A DNA stretch of 64,000 nt from Paraspadella gotoi (Eukaryota; Chaetognatha). Below are positions 45,042 through 57,400 of the stretch, piece after piece. The notes under the pieces were generated by a model. That model did not search any database, was not told the origin of the DNA, and worked only from the letters and a program-made list of their open reading frames with translations. The stretch spans positions 24,797,605 through 24,861,604 of the forward strand of contig CM119265.1 in assembly GCA_051294375.1 (NCBI GenBank). The letters are read 5' to 3'. Numbering within the stretch: the first letter of the stretch is position 1; the number at the start of each line of letters is the position of its first letter. A program made the position numbers and the translations under genes.

Positions 45042-46278
45042 ATGATTAAAGCGTTCATCAAGGGTTGGAAGAAGGTACAGCAAGGCGACACCGATTCCAA
45101 ACACAGCTTCACCGTTTACATCATCGAAGTCAACAACAACGGCCTCTGTCACTCCGTCACCAGGAGATATTCCGAATTCGACGACCTCTACAAAACGGTC
45201 AAAAAGTTGATCCCCATCTCGGAGTTGCCCGAATTTCCAGGTTCCCATTCCCCCCCCACCCCCACCCCCGAGTCTCGCTGTTGCATGTGACGTTATGTTG
45301 AGTTGATACAATTTGCGTTATCTTTAGGGAAACATCTTATGAACAGAAGTTCTCGTTTGCTCGAGCAGCGTAGACTGTCGTTGGGTAAGTCGCGTGCTTC
45401 GCTAATAAATACATAAATATACATGTATATATCATTATATTTTATGTCTTTTATTTATTCATCACTCTATGGTCACAATTTCAAACCCACCGCTAAAAAA
45501 AAACGGTGAAAAACAATGGCGAGGCTCACTTTGATTTCCGCAGATTTGTACATTCGCGCGGTTCTCCGTTACTACGGCAACGACCTTCATTCGTTACCCA
45601 TCAAACTCGTGACTTTCCTCAACTTGACCCGCGAAAATCCGCTGAACGTCGAAGGCGACGAATCTCAGGACAACGCTCAAAACGCGGGGTTAATTAATTG
45701 TTTGATTTAAGATAAAAGCGGGACATATCGACGCTCTTAAGTCCTTTGTTTTCAGGTCTTTTAATTCGTTCTCGACGTCGGGGGGCGTGAACGGCGCCAG
45801 CGGCTTCGCGACTCATTCGGTGACGCACCCTGTTATGATATTTTCCGACAAACCCGCCCTAGAATCTGTCTTCGCCGCTTTCTCTTCGGGATCGCTCGAT
45901 TCGAGAACTTCCGGTAAGTTTTTTTTGATTTTCAAAAAAAGTTGTGATTTACGATTTACCCGATCCATCTTAGATTTTCGTTGTTTGGATTCCCGTTTCG
46001 AGCCACGCCCTTTCGCCAACTCCGCCGCATTGTCCACCTCTCCCACCGGTCAAGCTCGAAAGATCAACGGGTAAGGATACATCACGTTTCCTTTTCCGGT
46101 TTTGAGTTGATTAAAAAGTCTCCTATTCCTTCTTTCCAGAACGTCGTCCCCTTGGCGCGCCTCCCCTTTCTTTCCCGCCTACGAGTCTCGCTCCATTGAT
46201 CCTCGCCCTTTGAGCAACGTCGTGCTCGAGGGAACCCTCCACGGTCTCTACGGCAGCCCGGTCCTTCCCGACATGTGA
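45042..46278 (+). CDS. SNX24: SNX22/SNX24-type PX-domain sorting nexin
   Basis: Six exons: 45042-45240, 45328-45384, 45544-45688, 45756-45913, 45974-46070, 46140-46278; 264 aa. The PX domain (~1-125) has 'RRYSEFDDLYKTVKKL' (conserved phosphoinositide-binding R-R-Y-S-E-F), a proline-bearing 'PEFPGKH' loop and 'LLEQRRLSLDLYIRAVL' helix. The closing 'NVVLEGTLHGLY' closely resembles the end of vertebrate SNX24 ('NVVIEGVLHGIF'), and 'THPVMIF' parallels its internal 'HQPVLLF'. A ~100-residue Ser-rich stretch between PX and tail is longer than in SNX24 (169 aa). Such proteins bind PI3P-type lipids on endosomes and lack a BAR domain. SNX22 is the alternative. The gene ends 133 bp before the EPS15 start. 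Confidence 0.88.
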
Positions 46279-46411
46279 ACTCGGGACTCTCGTTCCTTTG
46301 CGCACGTTGAAAATCTCGAACAGCGCTACCACTCGCGCTTCGGCGAAGAGATGAACTTATTTCGCCTGCCAAACCTTTACTAAATACTACGATAGCATTG
46401 ACGGTCAAATC

Positions 46412-49400
46412 ATGGCGCAGGACAATTTAATCGCCGGGCCTCATCTGGCCATCTACGAGGCCCTGTACATGCAGGCCGACTCTACTGGCGCTGGTGAATT
46501 GAGGATCTGGATCACGAGATCGACTTGAGAATCCCATCGAAATCTTAAATATTTGATTTTTTATTCAGGTTTAATAAACGCACAACCAGCCGCTTGCGTG
46601 TTGAGAAAAAGCGGCCTTCCTCAAAACGTTCTCCATCATATCTGGACCTTGTCAGATCCTGAGGGAAAAGGTCCATCTCGATAGTCTTCATTAAACCCCA
46701 TTCCAGGCCAATTGGATCGCCGGGGATTCTTCGTTGCCTTAAAGCTTAATCTCGTTCGCCCAGTCGGGTCGCCCTTGGAGTTATCGGCCATACAATCCGA
46801 GTCGACAGCCCCCAAAATGGAGTCGCGCGCCGGCCTCGCCCGCGGTGTCGGCGTCGGGCTCGCCCGCCCTCGGCCGCTTCCCTCTCGCCTTCCAGAAATT
46901 CTCTCTCTCCCCGAGGACCCACGCCAACAACGCTCTCAATTACGAGTCATTCAGTGAGAAATCGGAGGTTGACAAAGGATAGGGGTTATCAAATGTGAAA
47001 GTTCGTGAAATATATATAAGGAAGAGCTCGGTCAATAATTGAGGTCCTCCTTTCAGTCAAGCCGTCCTTTACTCGGCCGTCCTTTTCTATTGTCCGTCCG
47101 TCCTTTCAATCCGACCTGCGCTAAAATGATTAACTTCAGTGTACGAAATATTCCTTCTCCAGGCCCTACTCTCTCCCCCGCGCGAATACCCGGCTCTCCT
47201 GGAGGATCATCTCTGACAACGACAACCCTACCTGACGTCTCGGCGGAACCCTGGCTTATCGCCGACGACGAGAAGATCAAATACGATGCGATGTTCGCGA
47301 CGCTCAACCCGCAACCTCAAGTTGGAAACCTCGACGGTGAGGAGTTGTGAGAACTACGCTGTACCATGTACATGTACAGTGTACATGGTAAGGTTGTTAA
47401 TGTTAAAAACCGGGACGCGGGTAGTCGTCAATATGACAGACTGCTTGAAGGCGACTAAAGAATTAAAGATTAGGAAAACGTATGATTACTCCCGATTCAT
47501 CGGTTTGGTTGTTAATTTTTACCTGCATCCTCTCCCGATCCTTTATTTTTTTTGTTTCTCAATCTCCCCAGGGACGATGGTGATAATGGGAGACAAAGTG
47601 AAACAGTTTCTACTCAACACGAAGCTGCCCGTCGACGTTTTGGGAAAAATATGGGAGTACAGGTTGATTGAAAGTTTCGTTAATCACGTTAATGTTATTT
47701 AGCGACTCTAGTCGATTCGACCCTTTTTGCTTNNNNNNNNNNNNNNNNNNNNNNNNNNNNNNNNNNNNNNNNNNNNNNNNNNNNNNNNNNNNNNNNNNNN
47801 NNNNNNNNNNNNNNNNNNNNNNNNNNNNNNNNNNNNNNNNNNNNNNNNNNNNNNNNNNNNNNNNNNNNNNNNNNNNNNNNNNNNNNNNNNNNNNNNNNNN
47901 NNNNNNNNNNNNNNNNNNNNNNNNNNNNNNNNNNNNNNNNNNNNNNNNNNNNNNNNNNNNNNNNNNNNNNNNNNNNNNNNNNNNNNNNNNNNNNNNNNNN
48001 NNNNNNNNNNNNNNNNNNNNNNNNNNNNNNNNNNNNNNNNNNNNNNNNNNNNNNNNNNNNNNNNNNNNNNNNNNNNNNNNNNNNNNNNNNNNNNNNNNNN
48101 NNNNNNNNNNNNNNNNNNNNNNNNNNNNNNNNNNNNNNNNNNNNNNNNNNNNNNNNNNNNNNNNNNNNNNNNNNNNNNNNNNNNNNNNNNNNNNNNNNNN
48201 NNNNNNNNNNNNNNNNNNNNNNNNNNNNNNNNNNNNNNNNNNNNNNNNNNNNNNNNNNNNNNNNNNNNNNNNNNNNNNNNNNNNNNNNNNNNNNNNNNNN
48301 NNNNNNNNNNNNNNNNNNNNNNNNNNNNNNNNNNNNNNNNNNNNNNNNNNNNNNNNNNNNNNNNNNCTTAAACCTCCCATTCACCTCATTTCCAGCGACA
48401 TCGACAAAGATGGAGCTTTGGACGCAGAAGAATTCGCGCTGACGATGTACTTGGTGCAATCGGCCCTAAAGGGAGAACCCCTGCCGCCTGCCCTTCCGCT
48501 CAGGTTGATCCCTCCCAAGAAGAGATTGGTGGCGCAGGCGAACGGCATCCCAGTCATTTCCTCAACACCGACGCCTGGCATGCCAGCTGCTCCGTCGCTT
48601 CCGCCGCCCGCTGTCGGCTGGGTCGTCACCGCCGCCGACAAGGCCGTCTACGATCAAGTGCGTTTTAAAGAGATAGGAGGGGGTTTTCTATCGGAGTTGC
48701 TCTTTTGTCCGTTTAAGAGTCTTGTCTTAATAACATTACATTACAGACTTTCAAGAAAGCCGATCAAGATTTGGACGGATTCGTCAACGGGATCGAGATT
48801 AAAGACATTTTTCTCCAGTCGGGATTGCCTCAGGTTTGATTTTTAATTTCATTTATCATTGACTTTTAATGATTGTATGTATGTATGTAATCGTATATTT
48901 CAATTTCCCCCGCTCCTACAGAACGTGCTGGCTCACATTTGGTCATTGGCGGACGGGGACGATGCGGGCAAACTGAACCAAGAACAGTTCGCGGTGGCCA
49001 TGTGGTTGGTGAAGCGAGCCCTGGGCGGCGTGGAGCCCCCGCCCTCGCTTACGCCCGAGATGATCCCCCCTTCGATGCGCAAGGCCGTCCTCTTGGAAGG
49101 TTCGACGACGCGAATCGAGAGATCGAGCGAATCGCCGAGGAGGTCGACGTCATTACCAAAGACAAGAACCAGTTGGAGAGAGATTGCGCACAGCAGGAAG
49201 CCGACGTTAAGATTAAGCAAGGTCTCGTAGATATTTAACACTGGGCATTACTAGCATGGTCGACTGAGTTATTTAAAAATTAAATTAAATTAAATTAAAA
49301 TGAAAATGAGACTTCAATGTCTTTGATTTGTAATGTTATCAATAGGCGAACTCGTGTGTCTCCGCGCCGACCTCGACGCCACTTTAAACACAGTGCAACA

Positions 49401-52400
49401 ATTGGAGAAGCAAAAAGGCGAAGCGCAAAAGAGGCTCGACGATTTGGACAGCCAAGTAAGTTCTCTCCTTTTTTCTGTTACTCGTTAGTCGAGTTTTTTA
49501 ATGATTGAAATATCGATGATCATTTTAAATTCTGTTCACAGATTGAACAGGTAAGGTATTGTGAGTAGTGCTATATGTCCCACGTCATAATTTGTCAAAT
49601 TTCACGTCACTGTTGCCCACCAGATTTTAAGGTAGACGGCCTCGAGTTCAAGCAGCTGCAGGGGAGAGGTCGCACAGATGCCGCTTTTATAGGCCGTGCA
49701 CTCTGTACACCTTACGTGCGCATTATTAATACGCACCAACTGTTGCACCCACCTCACTTTTTCCTTTTTCTTTTCTAGATTAGCCGACTCTCGAGCGAGC
49801 TCCATGAGACGATCCAGCGGGTGGAGCAGGAGCAGCAGCGGCGGAGCGAAGAGGATCAACTCAACGCGAGTCGAGTCGAGCTCCACCATCTCCGCGAAGA
49901 AGAGAAGCGTCTCGAGGTGCGCCTGGCCACTTGGAAGGTCCGGATGCAGTCCATCGCCGAGGAGGAGTCCAAAATCTTTGCCGAAACGGACACCCTGAAG
50001 GAAGTGCAGGTGCCCGGCGAGGAAAGATTTGAAATATAGTCCAAGTCCTTTCACTGAAATCTGTTTTCCCTAGGAGTCCCTGATGTCGAAGAACCAAGAG
50101 CTTTCACACTCGGTTATTCACCTCACGAACATCGTCGAGGGGGAGGTCAGTCTCCCCGATCGACTCCCGGATCCCGTGAGGGTCTCCCCCCTCGACCGGT
50201 CCAAGCTTTCTAGTCATATTGTGAACGCGAGTCTCTTCGATGGTATTTCGTCGGTTAGTCATTGGACCAAACGGTTCTTTATGATTAATTTTGCCTTGCA
50301 TATTAACTATTATATAGATCCTAACAATTATAATTATAATTATTTTATGTCGTCAGTTTCAGTCTTCCATATCAAAATCGACTGCGCCGGATCCATTTGA
50401 TGTATCCAGCGTTGATCCTTTCAAAGAAGATCCTTTTGGATCATTCGGCCAGGTCCCAGGTGAGATTTTGACGTAGAACGCTTATTTGATTTTTTTATTT
50501 GTTCGACTGATTGATTGATTGGTTTATTTTACTAGAAACTGCTGATCCTTTCAAAGACGACGCCGACCCTTTCGTCTCTGGATCCGGAGATACCAGCGCG
50601 AAAACTCAGCGGGCGGCATTAGGTTGATCTTTTTTGCTCCTTTGATCAAGAATTCAAGATGGATTTTTTACGAGTGAGAATTATTTTAATTAAAATATTT
50701 ATCAACTCAGGTTCCTTTAGTGATTTCGATCCTTTTTCGTCTTTGGGGGGTAAAACAGACGATCCTTTTTCATCAAGCTGTAAGTTATACCTACAGAACA
50801 AAAATTCAAACTTGGGCCTTCGTAATTAAATTTGAATTGACAAAATCTTCATCGTTCAGCGTCTGTTCCCGACCTCCCTCCGAAATTGAGCAAAGCCGTT
50901 CCTCCGCGTCCGTTGGCACCGCCGGCACGCCCTGCCACGGGGCCTTCCCCGAGGCCGTCGCCCGTGCCGCCCGCTCTGACCGCCGCCGTAAACTCCGGAT
51001 CTTCTCCCGGTAGTTAAGCTTTATCGGAGATATTTACTTATGTACGTATTGGGATATTTTCTGAAATAATACGATCCCACTGCCACGGTCTTTTTCAGTT
51101 CCGAAGCGGGACTCCCTGAATCCTTCTCCACTTCCCAAACTGAACCCCGTGCGCCCGGCGCCGTCTCGTCCGTCGAAACCCCCGACGTCCGGTTCCGCCC
51201 TGGAGGCGAACTCTCTCTTCCCCGACTCTTCCGCCGATCCCTTCGCCGCGACAGATCTGTCGGCGGAGTTTTCTAGTCGGGTAAGGATGTTACGAATGTA
51301 AAAAAGAGTTCATAATATTTTGAATATTGATTGATTTATTTATTTATTTATTTGAGTCATTGACCGCCTACATTCTCTTCAACGCAAGGTTGACGGGTCG
51401 AGCAGTCAAGATCCATTCTCGTGTCTACACATGCCGCCTCCCAAGAGCGAATCCGGCGGATCCCTCTCGGGGACTGCGCACGGAACGGGCGCCAACACAC
51501 CGGCGTCTTTCATCGATGACGCCTTTGGAACTTCAGGTGAGGGTCACCCGACCGGGTTTGTGTTATTTATTTCAATTCCTTTGTTTATTCTCAAGTTAAC
51601 TTTTTGTTACTTTACGAAGATCCTTTTGGCGAACCGCCGGACGCCGCACCTTCATCGAACCCGGCGTCAGATGCTTTCGATCCCTTTGGCATCGGCAAAG
51701 ACAACTCCGCGTCAAAAGGTGCGCCGTTTTATTTGTTACGGATTTAAATTACGAGGCGTCGATTTTATAATTATATTATATACATACATAGTATAGTATA
51801 GTACATATATGTAAATGTTTTCGAGATTAATTTTTTTTTCTCCCGTCGCCAGACGTTCCGGTGACGAACGGAACGAACAACGTGAACAACGACTTGTTTT
51901 CGAGTCTGGACGCCTTCTCCGCTCAGAGCGAACCCATCAAGGTGAGAGGTCGGGGAATAAATTCGGAGAGCATTGGGTCTGGGGGGATGGGATTAGAAAA
52001 TGTTGTTTTAGAAAATGACTATGACGCTCATTTTTAACGCGTTGCGAACGCAGCGCACGCGGCAGCAAGGTTGGGTGGATTTCTCCTCGCCGGACTCAAG
52101 GGCGGTGAGCCGAAATCCCAAGAAGTTTGTAAGTTTTCGGGAAAATCGGAAACGCATCTCTCGATCTTTGTTTTATTTTCTTTTCGCTAATTACTTCGAA
52201 ATTGGTTCGTTTCAATATTTTGCGCGTTGGTTTATTTTTTTTTTTTTTAGGCTTAAAAAAATTTTTCTTTTAATTTCAATTACTATATATATATTTTTTT
52301 CCTAATTAAATACCTGCCATGCCTTGGCCTAAGACTGAAATTTCGCCGACGAATCCTTCATTATTTTCAACAGTTTTCTTGACATGGCTATCCTCTAGTT

Positions 52401-53485
52401 TCCAATTAATGTTTCCATTTAAATTACTTTATATAATTAAATTGAGTCACGTGATGCGATTAATGGATTTCGTTTCAGCCGCCACCGACCGCGTTCGACG
52501 ACGACCCTTTCGCGGCGAAGGGAACCTCCAACGGATTCGGCGACGCCTTCGACGCCAAGTTTGAGGCCAAATTCGAGGAGAAAAGGTGAGGACGTTGACT
52601 TTAGCTTTAGTGAAACTGAAACAATTAATTTTGATATGAATGTTAAGTAATTTTTCTTTTCTTTTCCAGTGGAAAAACGACGCCGTTCGACGCCTTTGAT
52701 TCGGTCGACGCCGCTTTCGGTTCTCGAAACGCCGACTATTCCGGCGGCGCCCCCACGGAAGACAAATCCGATTATCCAGCTTTCGACGCTTTCGACTTCG
52801 CCGACGCCGCAAAGGCCGCCGACTCTAAGCCGGCGTCGACTATGAGCAACGGCGGCGCCACCGTCACCTCTACCAACGCCTCCAACACCTCCACCTCCTC
52901 CTCCTTCTTGGGTCTACTCCATAAGCCCTTGTCAAAATCCACCAAAGGCGAGTTTGAAGATTTTTTCGAGACCCGGTTACGCAGAGGGTGACGTCTTTGT
53001 TCCGGGTGTCCCACCTGGTCGAGGCTCTGTAGTATATTTCGTGTTTTAGGAATGTCTGGGGTAGTAAGGTTTTTTGAGTTTTTTTATCTCTTGCGATCCT
53101 CAGATTCTTCGCACTCTCGAGAACGAAAGAAGGCGGACGGGCCTTCCAAATCGAAAAACGGAACTGGCGGTAAAAAGTCGGACAGGTTGAAAGGTCAGTC
53201 AAATGAATCGGTTCCAACATCAGCGAAGTGTTATGACGGGAGAGTCACTATTCTTTCTCTCTCCCCTCTCTACAGCCTTCTCCGGGAGCGGTGCGGCGAC
53301 CGGAAGCGAAGGCGGAGGAATGGAAGACGCTCAGCTGGAGTGGGCGCGGCGGGAGAGCATGAGGGCGGAGGACGAGAGGCGGCGCGAAGATGGCGGAGCA
53401 GGAGGCGGCGGATTTGGAGTTCGCCCTTGCTCTTTCGAGGCGGAGGCGCAAGCGGGAAAGCCTGAGCAAGAAAACACTCGCGACG

Positions 53486-53542
<57 letters not shown>

Positions 53543-53584
53543 ATCCAAACTTACATACTCATATGTAGTGAAGGATTCGATTGA
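46412..53584 (+). CDS. EPS15: EPS15/EPS15L1 endocytic adaptor (three EH domains, coiled coil, DPF repeats, UIM)
   Basis: Exons: 46412-46493, 46569-46670, 46707-46953, 47163-47336, 47572-47662, 48396-48657, 48747-48833, 48922-49221, 49346-49455, 49542-49550, one uncertain near 49634, 49779-50009, 50074-50253, 50357-50459, 50536-50622, 50711-50779, 50860-51009, 51099-51280, 51389-51536, 51620-51718, 51853-51941, 52054-52104, 52479-52585, 52670-52947, 53104-53193, 53276-53584. EH1 has 'HHIWTLSD', EH2 'GKIWEYSDIDKDGALD' with an intact EF loop, EH3 'AHIWSLADGDDAG'. A coiled coil follows, then about ten DPF-type AP-2-binding motifs, a proline-rich segment, 'QLEWARRES' and a UIM ('DLEFALALS'). The protein scaffolds clathrin pits via NPF, AP-2 and ubiquitin binding. 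One-base frame slips occur near 46750, 49095 and 53385. The N gap lies inside one intron. The intron after 52947 starts GC. Confidence 0.95.
47733..48366. other. Assembly gap (634 N) inside EPS15 intron
   Basis: The exons on either side (47572-47662 and 48396-48657) join in phase 2 within EH domain 2 with no missing residues, so the gap is intronic. Confidence 0.97.
53489..53538. repeat. (GA)n tract at the 3' end of EPS15 coding region
   Basis: GA run after the UIM. If translated it gives an Arg/Glu tail, so the true stop of EPS15 is uncertain. Confidence 0.9.
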
Positions 53585-54414
53585 AAACTCCCCCTCTCCC
53601 CTTCTCCTCTCTCGCCCCGCCCCCTTTCCCCCCCCCCCACACTTCCCTTCTTCCAGTGCGTGATGAAAACATTTAACTCTTTAATACTTGTGTAAAAATG
53701 TCAATCGTCAATTTGTATTTTGTATATTTTTTGGGTTTTTTTTTCTCAGCTTAATCACGTTTCAACGATACACTATTTTTTTTTTTTTTTTTAATTTTTT
53801 AAAACGACTAATGCTGTTTGTAATTTTTTCCTTATTGAGATTTAATAATTTTTTTTTAAATATCAGTGCATAAGTCGGTGGAAGTCTCTTGCTTGTCTTT
53901 CTTTTTTTTCTGGTATTTGACTGATGCCGCGGCGAAATATTTCTCTGATGCTGAGCATATCTCTCGCTTTTTTTTCGATTCCCTGCTCTTTTGCCCCCCC
54001 CCCATTTCCGTTTCCTCATCGCGGTCAAATTATAGCAATTTACGAAAATAAGCATTTAGAAATTTAGAGCGTAACATTATCTCAGAACAAAAAGGATAGC
54101 TATGCATAGGAAACGGTAGATTTCGTCTCATGGTGATAGTACTAATAATGTAGCTATTTATCCCATAGCTCTCTCCCCTTATTAAAATTAAACCGCGAAA
54201 AAGGTTAGGCATCGTGGCTTCGAATATAAAAAAAAGTCGTCTTCTTAAATTCTAACTTTGTTGTCTCTTTATTGCAGAATTTGTGATGATAAAACTCATG
54301 GGGTTCTCTATGAATTCAAGACTCGTTGTCGCGGGTGGATTCTTTTCGATGCGACGATATTTGCGTGACTTTTGAGTGCTTGTCTCTGTCTCTGTCTCGC
54401 TCTACTCGGCGGCC
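53585..54414. other. Intergenic, AT-rich with T and C runs; no gene seen
   Basis: EPS15 3' region and upstream region of the BTB/homeodomain gene. A pyrimidine-rich (TCTGTC)n-like stretch at 54378-54400 lies just before the start codon. Confidence 0.55.
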
Positions 54415-57400
54415 ATGGACGTGAAGCACATGTTCGTGCTCGAGGAACTGAATCGATTGAGATCCGAAGGTCATTAAAGTTACTCAGTCGAAACCAGTTT
54501 CAAGATTTATGGCGAAAAATATTTCTCCCGCTAATCGCCCCCACTGTATTTTAGATATCCTTACGGACGTTTACATCGTCTCCGGTCCTGTGAACAAGTG
54601 CGCAGATGTGGATTTCGAAAAGTAGGCAAAATGATTTTTTTTTTTAAAGTCGTGTTCTTAATGGTCAGCTGGTCACTGTGGTCATCATTGTAATCCTGTC
54701 ATGACCCTGACAAAGAACCCTTTCTTTTAGGGGAAGCCACTTGGCGGCGGTGCACAAGAACGGCGCCATTTACAAGACGGAACGGGATGGCAACTACAGT
54801 CTCTCTCCAGCCCACAAATGCGTCCTCGCAGCGGCCATCCCATGGTTCTGCGAAAAACTTACTAACGGCTCCGTCGAGGTGAAGGGCGGATATCGATAGA
54901 ATGGCACTTCTGATTTTAACTTTTTTCTGTTTTTTCCATTTTACTTTTAACTTTTTATTTTCTCTTCCTTTCAACTTCCTACTCTTCAGGTCACCGGCAA
55001 CGTCCAATTCATCTGGGTTCCCGTCTCCTTCGACACGCTGCAAATCGTCCTCGACTTCACCTACGGCGTCGGATTCCATCACCCGGCGTCGTCGTCGTCG
55101 TCCTCCTCGTCGGCCTCTTCCTCTTCCGCCCCCGTTTCGCCGGAAACCATTCACGAACTCATCAACGGATCCCGGTTTTTCAAGTGAGCGTCGATAGGTT
55201 CAAGTCTTTCATTCGGATCTTCGAATATGCATGTACCGGTTCCACCCCCTCCCTTTTTTTTTTCCATCGCCTCACTCTAGATTTCGCCAACTGACGGAAG
55301 CCTGCGAAAAGTTTCTCGAGGTCGACGCCCAAGTCAGGAAAGGGGAAGAGCAAGGACAAAGAGACTCGGCCGTGCAGGCATGGACTTTTATAAACTGATG
55401 AGATTTTAATGAAAGAACGTTTGAGTTCCTCACCTCTCTCTCTCTCTCTCTCTCAAACACAGGTTCCAGTCATCTCAAGCGGTGAACCCGAGACAGAAAC
55501 GGCGACGAAGGATGATAGCGAAGCTGCCGAATTGGTCACGGCCGTGGAGCCGGTAAGAAAGTTGGTCTTTCTTGGGAAGCGTCACCAGGCAACGCCGTTT
55601 ATGTTTGTTTCTTTATTTTAAAACAGGTGAGCATATGCGATCCCGTTTGTTTCGAGGAAGAAGACGATATGGAGAGAATTGACGCAGAGGATCAGGAATC
55701 CTCGTTGGTTTTAGTCGGCGAACCAGGTTTGCCGATGGCACCATTTAAAAGTTTACAGATCTTGATTCATTCCATTGATCCATCGATGCCACTCAGTGAC
55801 TCTGTCCCAAACCCGAGACTTGACCTCCGAGTTGGCCAACGACTTCAGCATGGACGACATTGATCTCGAGAGCGTCGGCGCCATGGACGACTCCTTCGCC
55901 ATTCGACCTGAGATCGAATCCGAAAAGCTCATAGAAGTATGATTACCTTTATAATAAATGATATTATTTATGATAGTTTATGATAATTTCTCTCATTCTA
56001 GGATTCCCAAGAGGGGGAAATTATCACTCGCCCCGGCAGCGTCTCCGAGCTCAACTCTTCTTCCAAAGACAACGAGCCGAACGTGGACGACGTCCTCGCC
56101 TTCTTTGAAGACACCAAAGAGATCGAAGAAGTTTCTCGAACCGTCGTCGTGAAAAAGTTGGCGTCGAAACGGGCCAAGAATACGGTCAGGCATCAGGTGA
56201 GAATTAGGGTCGGGTATGAAGTGAGTTAAGAATAGGGTTTGGATAAGTCAAGTCTTCTTCTTTTGAGTCTTTTATCTTTTTTACGTTCTCAGTCTCTCAC
56301 GCCTTCCGCCGAAGATCAGAAAAATTTCGAGGTTGGCACAGATTCGCTTAGCAGGTGAAACGCGAGCATGAGACTTCGTTCGCGAGCAACTTGAGTCTTA
56401 ACTTATCTCACCTTTTCGTTTCCAGGGTAACCTACAAGTGTAACCATTGCAGCTACGAATGTCCAAAGGCGAGGGCGTCTTTGGTCACCCACATCTATCG
56501 CCATCACGGCATCAAAATGACATCCCTATTTTACAAGTGTCTCCTATGCGCCGAGGTTGATTCGAGAGATAGATTTATTATCTAGATCTTTGCGCCATTT
56601 TGAATTTCCTCTTCTTCTATCGCTCCAGGTTTATTATCCAGTGCTTCGTAGCCTCTGGGAACACATGCGAACGAATCATCGGGCGGTTTGGAGGTGAAAG
56701 ATGACTTATAAACGGTTTGATTCGACCGCACCCTCGACAACACGTTTCCCCACATTGCCAGGTACATCGATGGAACCAAGACTCTACTTCTCCATTCCTC
56801 CACATCGTCGCTCTCCTCCATCGGCTGCGTCTTTTGCTCCGAAACGAATCCCAAGTTTGCAGTCATGAGCCGACATCACGAAGATGCCCACGGATTCGCC
56901 GTCGCCGACCTCGATGCCGACGCTGGCGACGGAGATGAAGCCGGTGCTGCGGACGTGGACCCGGCCGCCGATATCGACGCGGAAGTCGTTGCCGTCTCCG
57001 ACGTCGAAGCGAAAGAAAAGTCGAAGAGCGATCCCAAAGTTTTGCTCGAAAGGTTCGAGCTGAGATGAGGGGAATTGAGACGAGTTTGATGTTGTGTTTG
57101 TCGGGTTACAACTTGTCTGATTATTTATGACGTTGTTCTTGGTTAATTTCGTGTGGCTCGTTTTTGTTTTGGTTTGTTTGTTTGTTTGTTTTTTTTTTTC
57201 AAAGTAAATTTAGTTTTACTCGGCCTTTCTTTCAGACTTGACGTTTTGCCCGATCAATGCCCGCTGCCCATTGACCAGTTGGCAAACGTTTGCGATCCGA
57301 AGACCTGCACTCGTTTCTCGGCCAAAACGCTTAACTCGTCTGTGGAGGATCGTCCTTCCGTAAGTGCAATATTTCTAAACTTAATATATCAAAAGTTATT

